Assembly: GCF_963675985.1 (NCBI RefSeq)
Contig: NZ_OY780957.1
Span: forward strand, 1,387,501-1,451,500
DNA: 64,000 nt
Direction of reading: 5' to 3'
Source: an uncultured Roseibium sp.
Lineage (GTDB): Bacteria; Pseudomonadota; Alphaproteobacteria; Rhizobiales; Stappiaceae
The notes below the pieces were generated by a model that made no database searches, had not been told where the DNA came from, and saw nothing but the letters and a program-made list of their open reading frames with translations. The first letter of the stretch is position 1; the number at the start of each line of letters is the position of its first letter. The position numbers and the translations under genes are program-made. This document shows positions 54,026 through 62,382 of the stretch, in pieces.

Positions 54026-55264
54026 TCAGCCTCCGACGATGCGATCGCGGCGCAGCTCCTCGATGGTCGTGGGCGCCAGGCCAAGGAATTCCAGGACTTC
54101 CTGAGTATGCTCGCCCAGTTCGGGCGGGGGCATCCGCGCGGCGGGTTCGCTGCCGCCCAGGCGGTAACCGGCGCGGGTAACACGTGTGCATTGACCCTGG
54201 GCGTCGGGTTCGCCGACCTCCTGAACCAGCCGTCGTCCGGTGACCTGCTGGTGGGCCAGCACCTGCGGGACGCTGAGCACCGGACCCGCGGGAACGCCCA
54301 GCCCGGTCAGTGCGGTGACCCAGTGTGCGACGGTATTCTTAGCCAGTGCCTCGTTGATTTCGGCATTCAATGCGGCGCGATTGAGCTTGCGCGTCTCGCG
54401 TTCGGCAAATCGCGGATCCTGGAGCAGATCGGCGCGGTCGATCAATTCACAGAGATTGCGGAATTGGTCATCCTTGTTTGCGGCGATATTGAGAGGACCG
54501 TCCGCGGCCATGAAGGTGCCGGATGGGGCGGCGGTCATGTTCTCGTTGCCAATGGGAGCGGGCTGGATCCCGGCCGAGAGGAAGTTGGAGACGATCCAGC
54601 CCATCGAGACGATCGAGGAGTCGAGCATCGAGACGTCGATGAATTGTCCCTGTCCGCTGCGGGCGCGCGCGACCAGGGCGGCCATCGTCGCGAAGGCGCC
54701 GGTAAGCCCGCCGATCGTGTCCGCGACGGGGTAACCGACACGCAAAGGCGCGGTGTCGGGCGTGCCGGTGACGGACATGATGCCCGACATGCCCTGGATG
54801 ATCTGGTCATAGGCAGGGCTGTTCTTCAGGGGCCCGTCCTGTCCGAACCCGGATATGGCGCAATAGATCAGCCCCGGATTCAAATCGCTCAGCACGGCGT
54901 AATCCAGTCCCAGGCGCTTCATCACGCCGGGACGGAAATTTTCCACCAATACGTCGGCCGTGCGCACGAGATCGAGGAATACAGTGCGTCCGTGGTCGCT
55001 TTTCAGGTCGAGCACGATCGATTTCTTGCCACTGTTCTGAGCTTGAAACGAGGCACCCATCAACCGTGCGTTCAGCGCGGGTGAGGCTCCGAGCTTGCGC
55101 GCCAGATCGCCGCCTTCCGGATTCTCGACCTTGATGACCTCGGCACCCAGAAGAGCCATCTGATAGGTGCAGAACGGCCCGGACAGGACATTCGTCAGGT
55201 CGATGACGCGTATGCCTTCGAGCAGGGCCGCGGGCGGAAGGGAGGTGGATGTATCGGTCATCAT
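54026..55264 (-). CDS. Family III CoA-transferase (CaiB/BaiF)
   Basis: A 412-residue enzyme that moves CoA between carboxylates. GIRVIDLTNVLSGPFCTYQMA and EVIKVENPEGGDLA are family hallmarks; the Asp in VGYPVADTIGG fits the catalytic position. It sits between the aconitase-family hydratase and the IclR gene. A hydroxy-diacid such as citramalate or malate is an attractive CoA acceptor, given the HMG-CoA-lyase-family gene of the facing operon. Two adjacent ATGs (55264, 55261) lack a ribosome-binding site and lie only 14 bp from an operator, so the mRNA may be leaderless. Confidence 0.9.
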   Translation of the reverse strand: MMTDTSTSLPPAALLEGIRVIDLTNVLSGPFCTYQMALLGAEVIKVENPEGGDLARKLGASPALNARLMGASFQAQNSGKKSIVLDLKSDHGRTVFLDLVRTADVLVENFRPGVMKRLGLDYAVLSDLNPGLIYCAISGFGQDGPLKNSPAYDQIIQGMSGIMSVTGTPDTAPLRVGYPVADTIGGLTGAFATMAALVARARSGQGQFIDVSMLDSSIVSMGWIVSNFLSAGIQPAPIGNENMTAAPSGTFMAADGPLNIAANKDDQFRNLCELIDRADLLQDPRFAERETRKLNRAALNAEINEALAKNTVAHWVTALTGLGVPAGPVLSVPQVLAHQQVTGRRLVQEVGEPDAQGQCTRVTRAGYRLGGSEPAARMPPPELGEHTQEVLEFLGLAPTTIEELRRDRIVGG

Positions 55265-55278
55265 ACTGTCTTTATGTA

Positions 55279-55305
55279 GTTCCGTCTAATAGAACAATAT
55301 TCTAT
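55279..55305 (-). promoter_or_regulatory. Operator site C, overlapping palindromes
   Basis: Read on the minus strand, 55295-55279 is GTTCTATTAGACGGAAC, matching site A in 15 of 17 positions and in the direction of the CoA-transferase gene. It overlaps a second dyad, ATAGAA-N5-TTCTAT (55289-55305). Site B has the same double arrangement. It lies 14 bp upstream of the CoA-transferase ATG, where binding would block transcription start. Confidence 0.65.
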
Positions 55306-55328
55306 TTATTAAAACATCAGGTACCCTG

Positions 55329-57878
55329 TCAATCCGTATTGCAGACACGGTCGCGCGCGAGCGCAAACACGCCGCCGGCCCGGATCCAGGCCAGTTCGGT
55401 CGGCGTATCGATGCGGCACCGGCCCTCGACGGTGAGCGCACGGCCGCCTGGCGTGGTCAGCGATACCCGCACCGGCTGGTGGATCCGGTTCATGTCGCTC
55501 AGGCCGCCGATCGAAATCGTGCTTTCAGGGAAAAGGTCGGGGTGGAAAGCCAACGCTTCGGGAACCTCGATGGGCATCACACCGGCACCGATCAGGTTCG
55601 CGCGGTGAATGCGCTCGAAGCCGACGGCGAGCACCGCGCGCACGCCCAGCATCCGTGTTCCCTTTGCTGCCCAGTCGCGCGCCGACCCCATGCCGTAGCG
55701 CGCTCCCGCCAGGATGACGGTGGGAACGTCTTGTGCGCGGTAATGTTCGCTCGCGGTGACGATATCGACCTGACCCGGTCCGGCGACGGCGGTCCAGGGC
55801 CCCGGACCGGCCGCGAGACGGTTCGACAGATGGGGATGGGCGAACGTGCCGAGCGTCATCACGGTGTGGTTCGCGCGATACGCACCATAAGATCCCGGCT
55901 GACCGGAGCCGCCGGCCTCATGGATATACCGCCCCGCGGGTGAGTTCGGATCGATCCGTCCGACCGGCGAAATGTGATCGGTGGTGACGTTGTCGCCGAG
56001 GGCAAGCAGGACCCGGGCTTCCGACAGGTCGGTCAGCGGCACGGCCGGCTGTTCGAAGAAGGGTGGCGGCTGAAGATAGAGACTGTCGGTGTCCCAGGGA
56101 AAGAGAGGGGCGGAGGGGAAGGCGAGTTCTTCCCAGTCTGTCGCGCCCGGTGTGCCGCCGAACGTGCCGGACGCGATGTCCGCTTCGCGCAGCATCGCGG
56201 CGACCTGCGTATCGTCGGGCCAGATGTCTTTCAGAAAAACGTTTGTGCCGTCCGGTGCTCGTCCGATGGGGCCGGTGGACAGATCGCGCTCCAGCGATCC
56301 GGCCAGCGCGGCGACAACGACCAGGGCGGGCGAGGTCAGCCAGTTGCTTTCAATCTGCGGATGGATGCGGCCTTCGAAATTGCGATTGCCCGACAGGACG
56401 GAGCACAATGTTGCGCCCGCGGCCCGCAACCTCTCCGCCTGTGGCAGCAACTCGCCGGAATTGCCGACGCAGGTGGTGCAGCCGAAGCCAACGATATGAA
56501 ACCCCAGGGCATCGAGGTCGGCTTGCAGCCCGCTCGCTTCCAGCAGGGCGGCGATGCGCCGGGAGCCCGGTGCGAGCGAGGTCTTCACATGGTCCGGGAC
56601 GCGCAAGCCGCGCGCCCGCGCGGCGCGGGCGATCAGCCCCGCCGCGATCATCGATTCGGGATTGGCCGTATTGGTGCAGCTGGTAATGGCGGCAATCGCG
56701 ACCGGAAATGTTTCGCCGGGTTTGGGGGCCAGGGCGGCGGGGACCTCGGCCAGAGCGCGCTGTTCATGGGGACGGCGCGGTCCGGCCATGGACAGGCCGA
56801 CGCCGGAAATATCGATCCCGACTTCCCGGTGCCAGAGGCGGGTTTCCCCGTCGTTGCGCCATAGACCGGTCTCGCGCGCATAGGCCTCATAGAGGGCCAG
56901 GTCCCGGGCGCTGCGGTTCATTTGCGCCAGATAGGCGAGGGTTGTTTCGTCGACGGGGAAGAGCCCGCAGAAGGCTCCGTATTCCGGGCACATATTGGCG
57001 ATTGCCGCCCGGTCGGGCAGGCTCAGGGCATCCAGGGCCGGGCCGCCGAACTCGACGAACTCGGATACGACGCCGGCTTCGCGCAGAGCCCGCGTCACCG
57101 CCAGGGCGAGGTCCGCGGCGGCGACACCCGGCTGACGGCGTCCCTCCAGCACGACCCGTGTCATGGGTTGGGCGGCCAGCATCAGCGGTTGGGCAAGGGC
57201 GGCGACCTCGGCCTCCATTCCGCCGACGCCCCAGCCGAGGATGCCGAGCGCGTTCACCATGGTCGTGTGGCTGTCGGTGCCGATGACCGTGCCGCAGATG
57301 GCCCGAGACGGATCGCGAGGCAGCGGGACTGCGATGCTCGCAAGCTGCTCGAGGTTGATCTGGTGGCAAATTCCCTGACCCGGCGGCACGACGGTCAGGT
57401 TGGAAAAGGCATCCTCGGCCCATTTGAAGAAGCCGTAGCGTTCCGCGTTGCGCGCCATTTCAGCGGCCATGTTGTAGGCCATCGCGTCGGACGTACCAGA
57501 GCGTTCGACATGCACGGAATGGTCGATCACCAGGTCGATCGGTATGGCCGAATCGACGCTCTCGGCCGGCAGGCCCCGGCGCCGCGCGGCATCGCGCAGG
57601 GCAGCGAGATCGGCCAGTGCCGCGACACCGGCTGTGTCCTGCATCAGGATTCGCGTCGGATGAAAAGGCAGCTCGCCCGGGTTTGTACCCTCCGCAAGCC
57701 ATGCGCCCAGGGCGCCGAGCGCGTCCTCGGGCTCACTCGAAAAGGCGGCGATGTTCTCGGCCAGAAGATAAGCGGCCCGCGGCATCCGGTTCGGCTCCAG
57801 ACCGCTCAGTTGCGCCACTTCCGAAGCCAGACTGAAACCCTTTCCGGGCGCGGGGGACGGGGAATTTACAGGCGTCAT
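55329..57878 (-). CDS. Aconitase-family hydratase (AcnA-like)
   Basis: An 849-residue iron-sulfur (de)hydratase. Cluster ligands: Cys in AITSCTNTANPES and Cys-x2-Cys in FGCTTCVGNSGEL. Substrate segments include GTDSHTTMVNALGILGWGVGG and, in the swivel domain, ARYGMGSARDWAAKGT. It is slightly shorter than housekeeping AcnA (about 890). Being in an aromatic operon under its own divergent promoter, it is probably not the TCA enzyme but hydrates an unsaturated diacid such as maleate, citraconate or cis-aconitate; inference. Start ATG 57878 after AGGAG. Confidence 0.85.
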   Translation of the reverse strand: MTPVNSPSPAPGKGFSLASEVAQLSGLEPNRMPRAAYLLAENIAAFSSEPEDALGALGAWLAEGTNPGELPFHPTRILMQDTAGVAALADLAALRDAARRRGLPAESVDSAIPIDLVIDHSVHVERSGTSDAMAYNMAAEMARNAERYGFFKWAEDAFSNLTVVPPGQGICHQINLEQLASIAVPLPRDPSRAICGTVIGTDSHTTMVNALGILGWGVGGMEAEVAALAQPLMLAAQPMTRVVLEGRRQPGVAAADLALAVTRALREAGVVSEFVEFGGPALDALSLPDRAAIANMCPEYGAFCGLFPVDETTLAYLAQMNRSARDLALYEAYARETGLWRNDGETRLWHREVGIDISGVGLSMAGPRRPHEQRALAEVPAALAPKPGETFPVAIAAITSCTNTANPESMIAAGLIARAARARGLRVPDHVKTSLAPGSRRIAALLEASGLQADLDALGFHIVGFGCTTCVGNSGELLPQAERLRAAGATLCSVLSGNRNFEGRIHPQIESNWLTSPALVVVAALAGSLERDLSTGPIGRAPDGTNVFLKDIWPDDTQVAAMLREADIASGTFGGTPGATDWEELAFPSAPLFPWDTDSLYLQPPPFFEQPAVPLTDLSEARVLLALGDNVTTDHISPVGRIDPNSPAGRYIHEAGGSGQPGSYGAYRANHTVMTLGTFAHPHLSNRLAAGPGPWTAVAGPGQVDIVTASEHYRAQDVPTVILAGARYGMGSARDWAAKGTRMLGVRAVLAVGFERIHRANLIGAGVMPIEVPEALAFHPDLFPESTISIGGLSDMNRIHQPVRVSLTTPGGRALTVEGRCRIDTPTELAWIRAGGVFALARDRVCNTD

Positions 57879-57961
57879 GGTCGCTCCTGTTCAGGGGGAT
57901 CGGGGGCTCGAACGTGGACGAGCGTTGACAACGATGCTGCGTATCTCATATTCTGCTTAAA

Positions 57962-57986
57962 AGAACAACGTTCTGTTAGACAGAAT
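57962..57986 (+). promoter_or_regulatory. Operator site B in the divergent aconitase/FAH promoter
   Basis: GTTCTGTTAGACAGAAT (57970-57986) differs from site A only in the last base. It overlaps a second dyad, AGAAC-AAC-GTTCT (57962-57974). It lies 26 bp upstream of the FAH-family GTG and 84 bp upstream of the aconitase ATG on the other strand, so it can control both operons. Confidence 0.68.
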
Positions 57987-58012
57987 TTCATCAGACAGGA
58001 TGAGGAAAACTC

Positions 58013-58897
58013 GTGAAGCTTGCCCGATTTGACAATGGACGCATCGGCGTGGTCGCAGGATCGCAAATCGTCGATGTCACAGAGGCCCTCGGTCTCGATC
58101 CGGACGAATGGCCGCCTGTGGCACCGGTTCGGTTGATCTCTGATTTCGACCGACTCCGTCCGGTCCTCGAACAGGCCGCCGCCACCGGTACGCCCGTGCC
58201 TCTATCCGAGGTCACGTTGCGTACGCCGGTCCCCTGGCCGAACAAGGTCGTCGCCTTTCCGGTGAACTATCACGCGCATGGCGCGGAGATGGGGGCAGGC
58301 TATCGCGCCACGAACCAGGGCTTTTTCCTCAAGCCGAACTCATCCCTTTCGGGTGCCGGCGAGCCGGTGGTCCTGCCTGACCTTCCGGGGCGCGAGGTGC
58401 ATCACGAAAGCGAACTGGCGATTGTCATCGGCAAGACCGCGCGCGACGTCTCGCGTGCCGACTGGCGCGACTATGTCTTCGGTTATGCCTGCCTGCTGGA
58501 CATGGTGGTGCGTGGCCGCGAGGAGCGTGTCGCGCGCAAGGCGTATGACACCTTCTGTCCAGTCGGCCCCTGGATCACCACCGCGGAGGATGTTCCGAAC
58601 CCGGAATCGCTGCGCATGCAGCTCTGGGTCGATGACGAATTGCGGCAGGACGCCAATACCCGCGACCTCGTGCTCGACATACCCGGAATGATCGAAATGG
58701 CTTCCGCCGTGATGACCCTTTATCCGGGCGACATCATCGCGACAGGGACGCCCGAGGGCGTGGGGCCGGTTGCCGGCGGCTCGAAGATCCGCATTGCCAT
58801 CGATCACTGCGGCGAGATGAACGTCGATGTCGTGCAGGGCAAAGGCGGGAAAGCCGAGATGTTTGCCGAACCCTACCAGCTTGTGAAAAAGGCCTGA
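58013..58897 (+). CDS. Fumarylacetoacetate-hydrolase-family enzyme
   Basis: A 294-residue hydrolase of the FAH superfamily. The metal motif is HHESELAIVIG (Glu132, Glu134), with an Asp in YACLLDMVVRG and the GTPEGVGP loop. In a gentisate operon such enzymes hydrolyse fumarylpyruvate, or maleylpyruvate directly. No maleylpyruvate isomerase is visible here, which favours direct hydrolysis to maleate (or a methyl derivative) plus pyruvate. Start GTG 58013 after GAGGA; first gene of a tight operon. Confidence 0.88.
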   Translation: MKLARFDNGRIGVVAGSQIVDVTEALGLDPDEWPPVAPVRLISDFDRLRPVLEQAAATGTPVPLSEVTLRTPVPWPNKVVAFPVNYHAHGAEMGAGYRATNQGFFLKPNSSLSGAGEPVVLPDLPGREVHHESELAIVIGKTARDVSRADWRDYVFGYACLLDMVVRGREERVARKAYDTFCPVGPWITTAEDVPNPESLRMQLWVDDELRQDANTRDLVLDIPGMIEMASAVMTLYPGDIIATGTPEGVGPVAGGSKIRIAIDHCGEMNVDVVQGKGGKAEMFAEPYQLVKKA

Positions 58898-58905
58898 GCA
58901 ACGCC

Positions 58906-59844
58906 ATGACCAAACCGCAATCCCTCGACGAGTTGTACGCGCGCTTTGACGGCATGCACATGGAAGGAGGCTGGCATCGCCGCTTCCCGGCCCTGTGGCC
59001 CGTGCCGGAAGAGAATTTCCTGCCATATGTCTGGCGATACGCAGACGTGTATCCGGTTCTGGAAGCCGCCGGCGATCTGGTGAGCACCGAATTCGCCGAA
59101 CGCCGCAACCTCACCATGCGCAACCCGGTCGAGGGCAATCGCTACGCCACCGTTCGGACGCTGGTCGCCGCCTATCAGATGGTAAAGCCCGGTGAGATCG
59201 CCAGGTCACACCGGCATACGCCCAACGCCCTGCGGCTGATCCTCGACGGGCGGGGAACCACCACCACGGTGAACGGCAAACGCGTCGAGATGCGGCCGGG
59301 CGACGTGATGCTGACCCCCAACTGGGCCTGGCACGCCCATGAAAATGCGGGGAACGACGACTGCTACTGGCTGGACTTCCTCGACGTGCCGACGGTCCAC
59401 CTGCTGGAACCGATGTTCTTCGAGCGCCATCCCAACGGGTTGGAAGCGGAGGTCGAGGACGTCGAGATTTCACCCGTCGCGTTTCGTTGGGAAGACACGC
59501 TGGCCGCACTGGAAAGCAGCAGCGACGATGCGGGCGGCATGTGCGCGGCACAGGTCGAACTGGGCGATCCGGCGCTGGATACCGTTCGGCTTTACATGCA
59601 GCGCCTCGCAAAGGGTGCGACGCGCACCCATCGAACAACCGCCAACAGCCTCTTCGCCGTGGTCGAAGGGCAGGGAAAAACCTGTATCGGCGACACCGAG
59701 CTGACCTGGGCGCGCGGCGATGTGGTCGCGGTTCCGGCATGGCGCGCTTATCGGCACGAAGCGAGTGAAGCTTCGGTTCTGCTGCGTGTCACCGACAAAC
59801 CCGTCTTCGAAAAGCTGGGCTGGCTGCGCGAAGAAATCGCCTGA
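58906..59844 (+). CDS. Gentisate 1,2-dioxygenase (bicupin)
   Basis: A 312-residue bicupin. Iron ligands His102 and His104 (SHRHTPNALR) and His143 (WHAH) are present in the N-terminal cupin. The gene follows the FAH-family gene by 8 bp and precedes a ring hydroxylase, the standard gentisate context. It opens gentisate between C1 and C2 to maleylpyruvate with O2. A paralogue lies at 34197-35162 under the same predicted operator. The ribosome-binding site is weak, so translation is probably coupled. Confidence 0.9.
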   Translation: MTKPQSLDELYARFDGMHMEGGWHRRFPALWPVPEENFLPYVWRYADVYPVLEAAGDLVSTEFAERRNLTMRNPVEGNRYATVRTLVAAYQMVKPGEIARSHRHTPNALRLILDGRGTTTTVNGKRVEMRPGDVMLTPNWAWHAHENAGNDDCYWLDFLDVPTVHLLEPMFFERHPNGLEAEVEDVEISPVAFRWEDTLAALESSSDDAGGMCAAQVELGDPALDTVRLYMQRLAKGATRTHRTTANSLFAVVEGQGKTCIGDTELTWARGDVVAVPAWRAYRHEASEASVLLRVTDKPVFEKLGWLREEIA

Positions 59845-59874
59845 CACCGCCCCGATAACACAAGGTTTCCGACA

Positions 59875-61074
59875 ATGTCCCAATCCCAACCCATCCTGAT
59901 CGCAGGCGGCGGCATCGGCGGCGCGGCCGCAGCACTGGCGCTTTTGAAAAAGGGCTTCGATGTCGAGGTCTATGAACAGGCCCCCGCGCTGACCGAAGTC
60001 GGCGCCGGGGTGCAGATCAGCCCCAACGGGTCCCGTGCCCTGGACAGTCTGGGCGTGTTTCAGCGTCTGAGCGAACTGTCCTGCAAGCCGGAAAAGAAGC
60101 AGTTCCGGCTGTGGAACACCGGCCGTGCCTGGCCGATGTTCGATTTGGGCGACACGGCGCGGACAACCTATGGCTACCCCTATCTGACCGTCTATCGCCC
60201 CGATCTCCTGGACGTCCTGATCGACGGGGTGCGTGCGATCAAGCCGGATGCGGTGCATCTGGGCAAACGTGCCACGGGCTTTGCCCAGGACGCGGACGGC
60301 GTGACGCTGTCGCTGGAGGACGGATCGACCGCGCGCGGCCCGATCCTGATCGGTGCCGACGGCGTGCGGTCCCGCATTCGCGAACAGATGTGGGGTGGGG
60401 CGAAGCCGGCGTTCTCCGGGATGGTGACGTGGCGCGGGGTGATCCCGATGGAGCTTCTGCCCGAACGCCTGAGGGCGATGGTCGGTAACACGTGGATCGG
60501 ACCGGGTGGCCATGTCGTCACCTATCCCCTGCGCAATGCCAAGCTGCTGAATTTCGTTGCCACCATCGACCGCCACGACTGGCAGCAGGAGGCCTGGAAC
60601 ATTGAAGGCACGTCCGAGGAATGCGCGAATGACTTCAAGGGGTGGCATCCGGATCTGCACACGATCATCAAAGTAGCGCCCAAGCTCTTCAAATGGGCAT
60701 TGATGGTGCGTGATCCGATGCCCGCCTGGACGCAGGATCGGGTCAGCCTCCTGGGGGATGCCTGTCACCCGACGCTGCCGTTCCTCGCGCAGGGCGCGGT
60801 CATGTCGATCGAGGACGGTGTCGTTCTGGCCCGCTGTCTTGACGCCGATCGTGCCGATCCGCAGGCCGCACTGCTGCGCTATGAGCAAGCGCGGATCGAG
60901 CGGACCAGCCGCATGGTTCTGGGCGCGCGAGACAACACCGACCGGTTCCACAGCAGTGAGCTGAGCACGGAAGAGGGCGCGCAGCTTTATCTGGAACGGG
61001 AATGGGGCCGCGCTCCGATCCATGACCGGTATCACTGGCTTTATACCTATAAGGCCGACGAAGCTGCGATTTGA
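59875..61074 (+). CDS. FAD-dependent aromatic hydroxylase (salicylate / 3-hydroxybenzoate type)
   Basis: A 399-residue group A flavin monooxygenase. GGGIGG (11-16), the DG motif GADGVRSRIRE, and the GD motif GDACHPTLPFLAQGA are intact. It uses NAD(P)H and O2 to hydroxylate a monohydroxybenzoate. With gentisate dioxygenase beside it, 3-hydroxybenzoate 6-hydroxylation is the simplest role. A salicylate 1-hydroxylase would give catechol, which this locus cannot cleave. Confidence 0.88.
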   Translation: MSQSQPILIAGGGIGGAAAALALLKKGFDVEVYEQAPALTEVGAGVQISPNGSRALDSLGVFQRLSELSCKPEKKQFRLWNTGRAWPMFDLGDTARTTYGYPYLTVYRPDLLDVLIDGVRAIKPDAVHLGKRATGFAQDADGVTLSLEDGSTARGPILIGADGVRSRIREQMWGGAKPAFSGMVTWRGVIPMELLPERLRAMVGNTWIGPGGHVVTYPLRNAKLLNFVATIDRHDWQQEAWNIEGTSEECANDFKGWHPDLHTIIKVAPKLFKWALMVRDPMPAWTQDRVSLLGDACHPTLPFLAQGAVMSIEDGVVLARCLDADRADPQAALLRYEQARIERTSRMVLGARDNTDRFHSSELSTEEGAQLYLEREWGRAPIHDRYHWLYTYKADEAAI

Positions 61075-61107
61075 GCAGCATCCGAACAGTCGCAAGGACG
61101 CAGACGC

Positions 61108-62064
61108 ATGTCAGATCTGCCCAAATCAGTCTATCTGAACGAAGAGGGGCCGCGCGAGGGCTTCCAGATCGAGGCGGCCGTGATCCCGACCGCCCGCAAG
61201 ATCGAACTGGTCGACCATCTCGCGCGCACCGGGTTGAAACATATCCAGGTGGCCTCGTTCGTAAACCCGAAGGCTGTGCCTGGCATGGCCGACGCCGACG
61301 ATGTCGTAAAGGGGTTCCAGCCGGTGCCGGGCGTGGACTTTACTGCGCTCTGGCTCAACCAGCGGGGGTTCGAGCGGGCGTTGACCCATCGCGACCGGCT
61401 GTCGATCAACGGGTCTCTCAATCTCTATGCGTCGAATGCGTTTCTGAAACGCAATCAGAACCGCGTGGCGGACCAGCAACGCGCCGCCCAGCACGAATTG
61501 ATCGCCATGTACCAGGCGGCCGGCGTCAAGGTGTACCGGGGGTTCATCACCGCGGCCTTCGGCTGCAACTTCGAAGGGGATATCCCGGTCGAACGAGTGG
61601 TCCGGCTGGTGGGCGACCTCCTGGAGATCGCGGCCGGGCACGGCGAGACGATCGATCATATGGGGCTTGGCGACACGATGGCCTGGGCCACGCCGGAGCG
61701 GATCAAGCGGGTCGTCGGCGCAATTCGCGAAGCGCATCCGGATCTGGACTTGCTTCTGCACCTGCACGATACCCGCGGATTGGGGATCGCAAATGCCTAT
61801 GCCGGTCTGGAGATGGGTGTGCGGATGTTCGATACGGCTGTGGCCGGGCTGGGAGGCTGTCCCTTTGCCGGACACGGAGGTGCCGCGGGCAATGTCTGTA
61901 CCGAAGACCTCGTATTCATGTGCGAGGAAATGGGCATCGAGACTGGCGTCGACCTGGATGCGTTGATCGACTGCGCCCTGCTGGCGGAGGAAATCGTCGG
62001 TCATCCGTTGCCCGGTGCGGTGATGCGCGGCGGCGGACTGAAGCGGTTTCGCGTCGCATCCTGA
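61108..62064 (+). CDS. HMG-CoA-lyase-family enzyme, possible citramalyl-CoA lyase
   Basis: A 318-residue TIM-barrel lyase of the HMG-CoA lyase family, cleaving a 3-hydroxy-3-acyl-CoA. Catalytic Arg16 in EEGPREGFQ, metal ligands in LHLHDTRG, and the Cys loop GGCPFAGHGGAAGNVCTED are present. Canonical PRDGLQ is PREGFQ here, with Glu replacing the metal-ligand Asp. (R)-citramalyl-CoA lyase of Chloroflexus belongs to this family. Together with the CoA-transferase and the aconitase-type hydratase, a citramalyl- or malyl-CoA cleavage is plausible; leucine catabolism genes are absent. Confidence 0.83.
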   Translation: MSDLPKSVYLNEEGPREGFQIEAAVIPTARKIELVDHLARTGLKHIQVASFVNPKAVPGMADADDVVKGFQPVPGVDFTALWLNQRGFERALTHRDRLSINGSLNLYASNAFLKRNQNRVADQQRAAQHELIAMYQAAGVKVYRGFITAAFGCNFEGDIPVERVVRLVGDLLEIAAGHGETIDHMGLGDTMAWATPERIKRVVGAIREAHPDLDLLLHLHDTRGLGIANAYAGLEMGVRMFDTAVAGLGGCPFAGHGGAAGNVCTEDLVFMCEEMGIETGVDLDALIDCALLAEEIVGHPLPGAVMRGGGLKRFRVAS

Positions 62065-62281
62065 TGTCAGGGGATGTGTTCTGATCGGTCTTGCCGCGAA
62101 TGGCGCGCTCGCTTTTGCACGCAAGTCATCGCCCCGGCTTGATAGAGGCGGCATCGGTGCCGACGGGTGTGAATCGGTCTCGCCCGGTATGGGTGAAGAC
62201 CGCTGCAGGGCGTCAAGAGTGTAAGTGAAAAGACCAATATAAACAATCAATTAAAGCCTTAATCCATGAATGTAAGGCTTG

Positions 62282-62318
62282 TTGACAAAGCTGTGGTGTG
62301 CATCTAGATTGCATGCAA
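62282..62318 (+). promoter_or_regulatory. Promoter with GntR-like palindrome, upstream of the last monooxygenase
   Basis: In the 318-bp gap (62065-62382) TTGACA (62282-62287), 17 bp, then TAGATT (62305-62310) form a promoter. The palindrome TTGCATGCAA (62309-62318) overlaps the -10 box, and ATCTAGAT (62303-62310 region) lies beside it. Such 10-bp dyads are typical of GntR/FCD operators. Nothing else was noted in the gap. Confidence 0.5.
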
Positions 62319-62382
62319 AATTGAAGGCAAAAAAGGCATCGCGACGGATATCGTTGACGGCCTTTTCAGCAGGGGATGGCAA

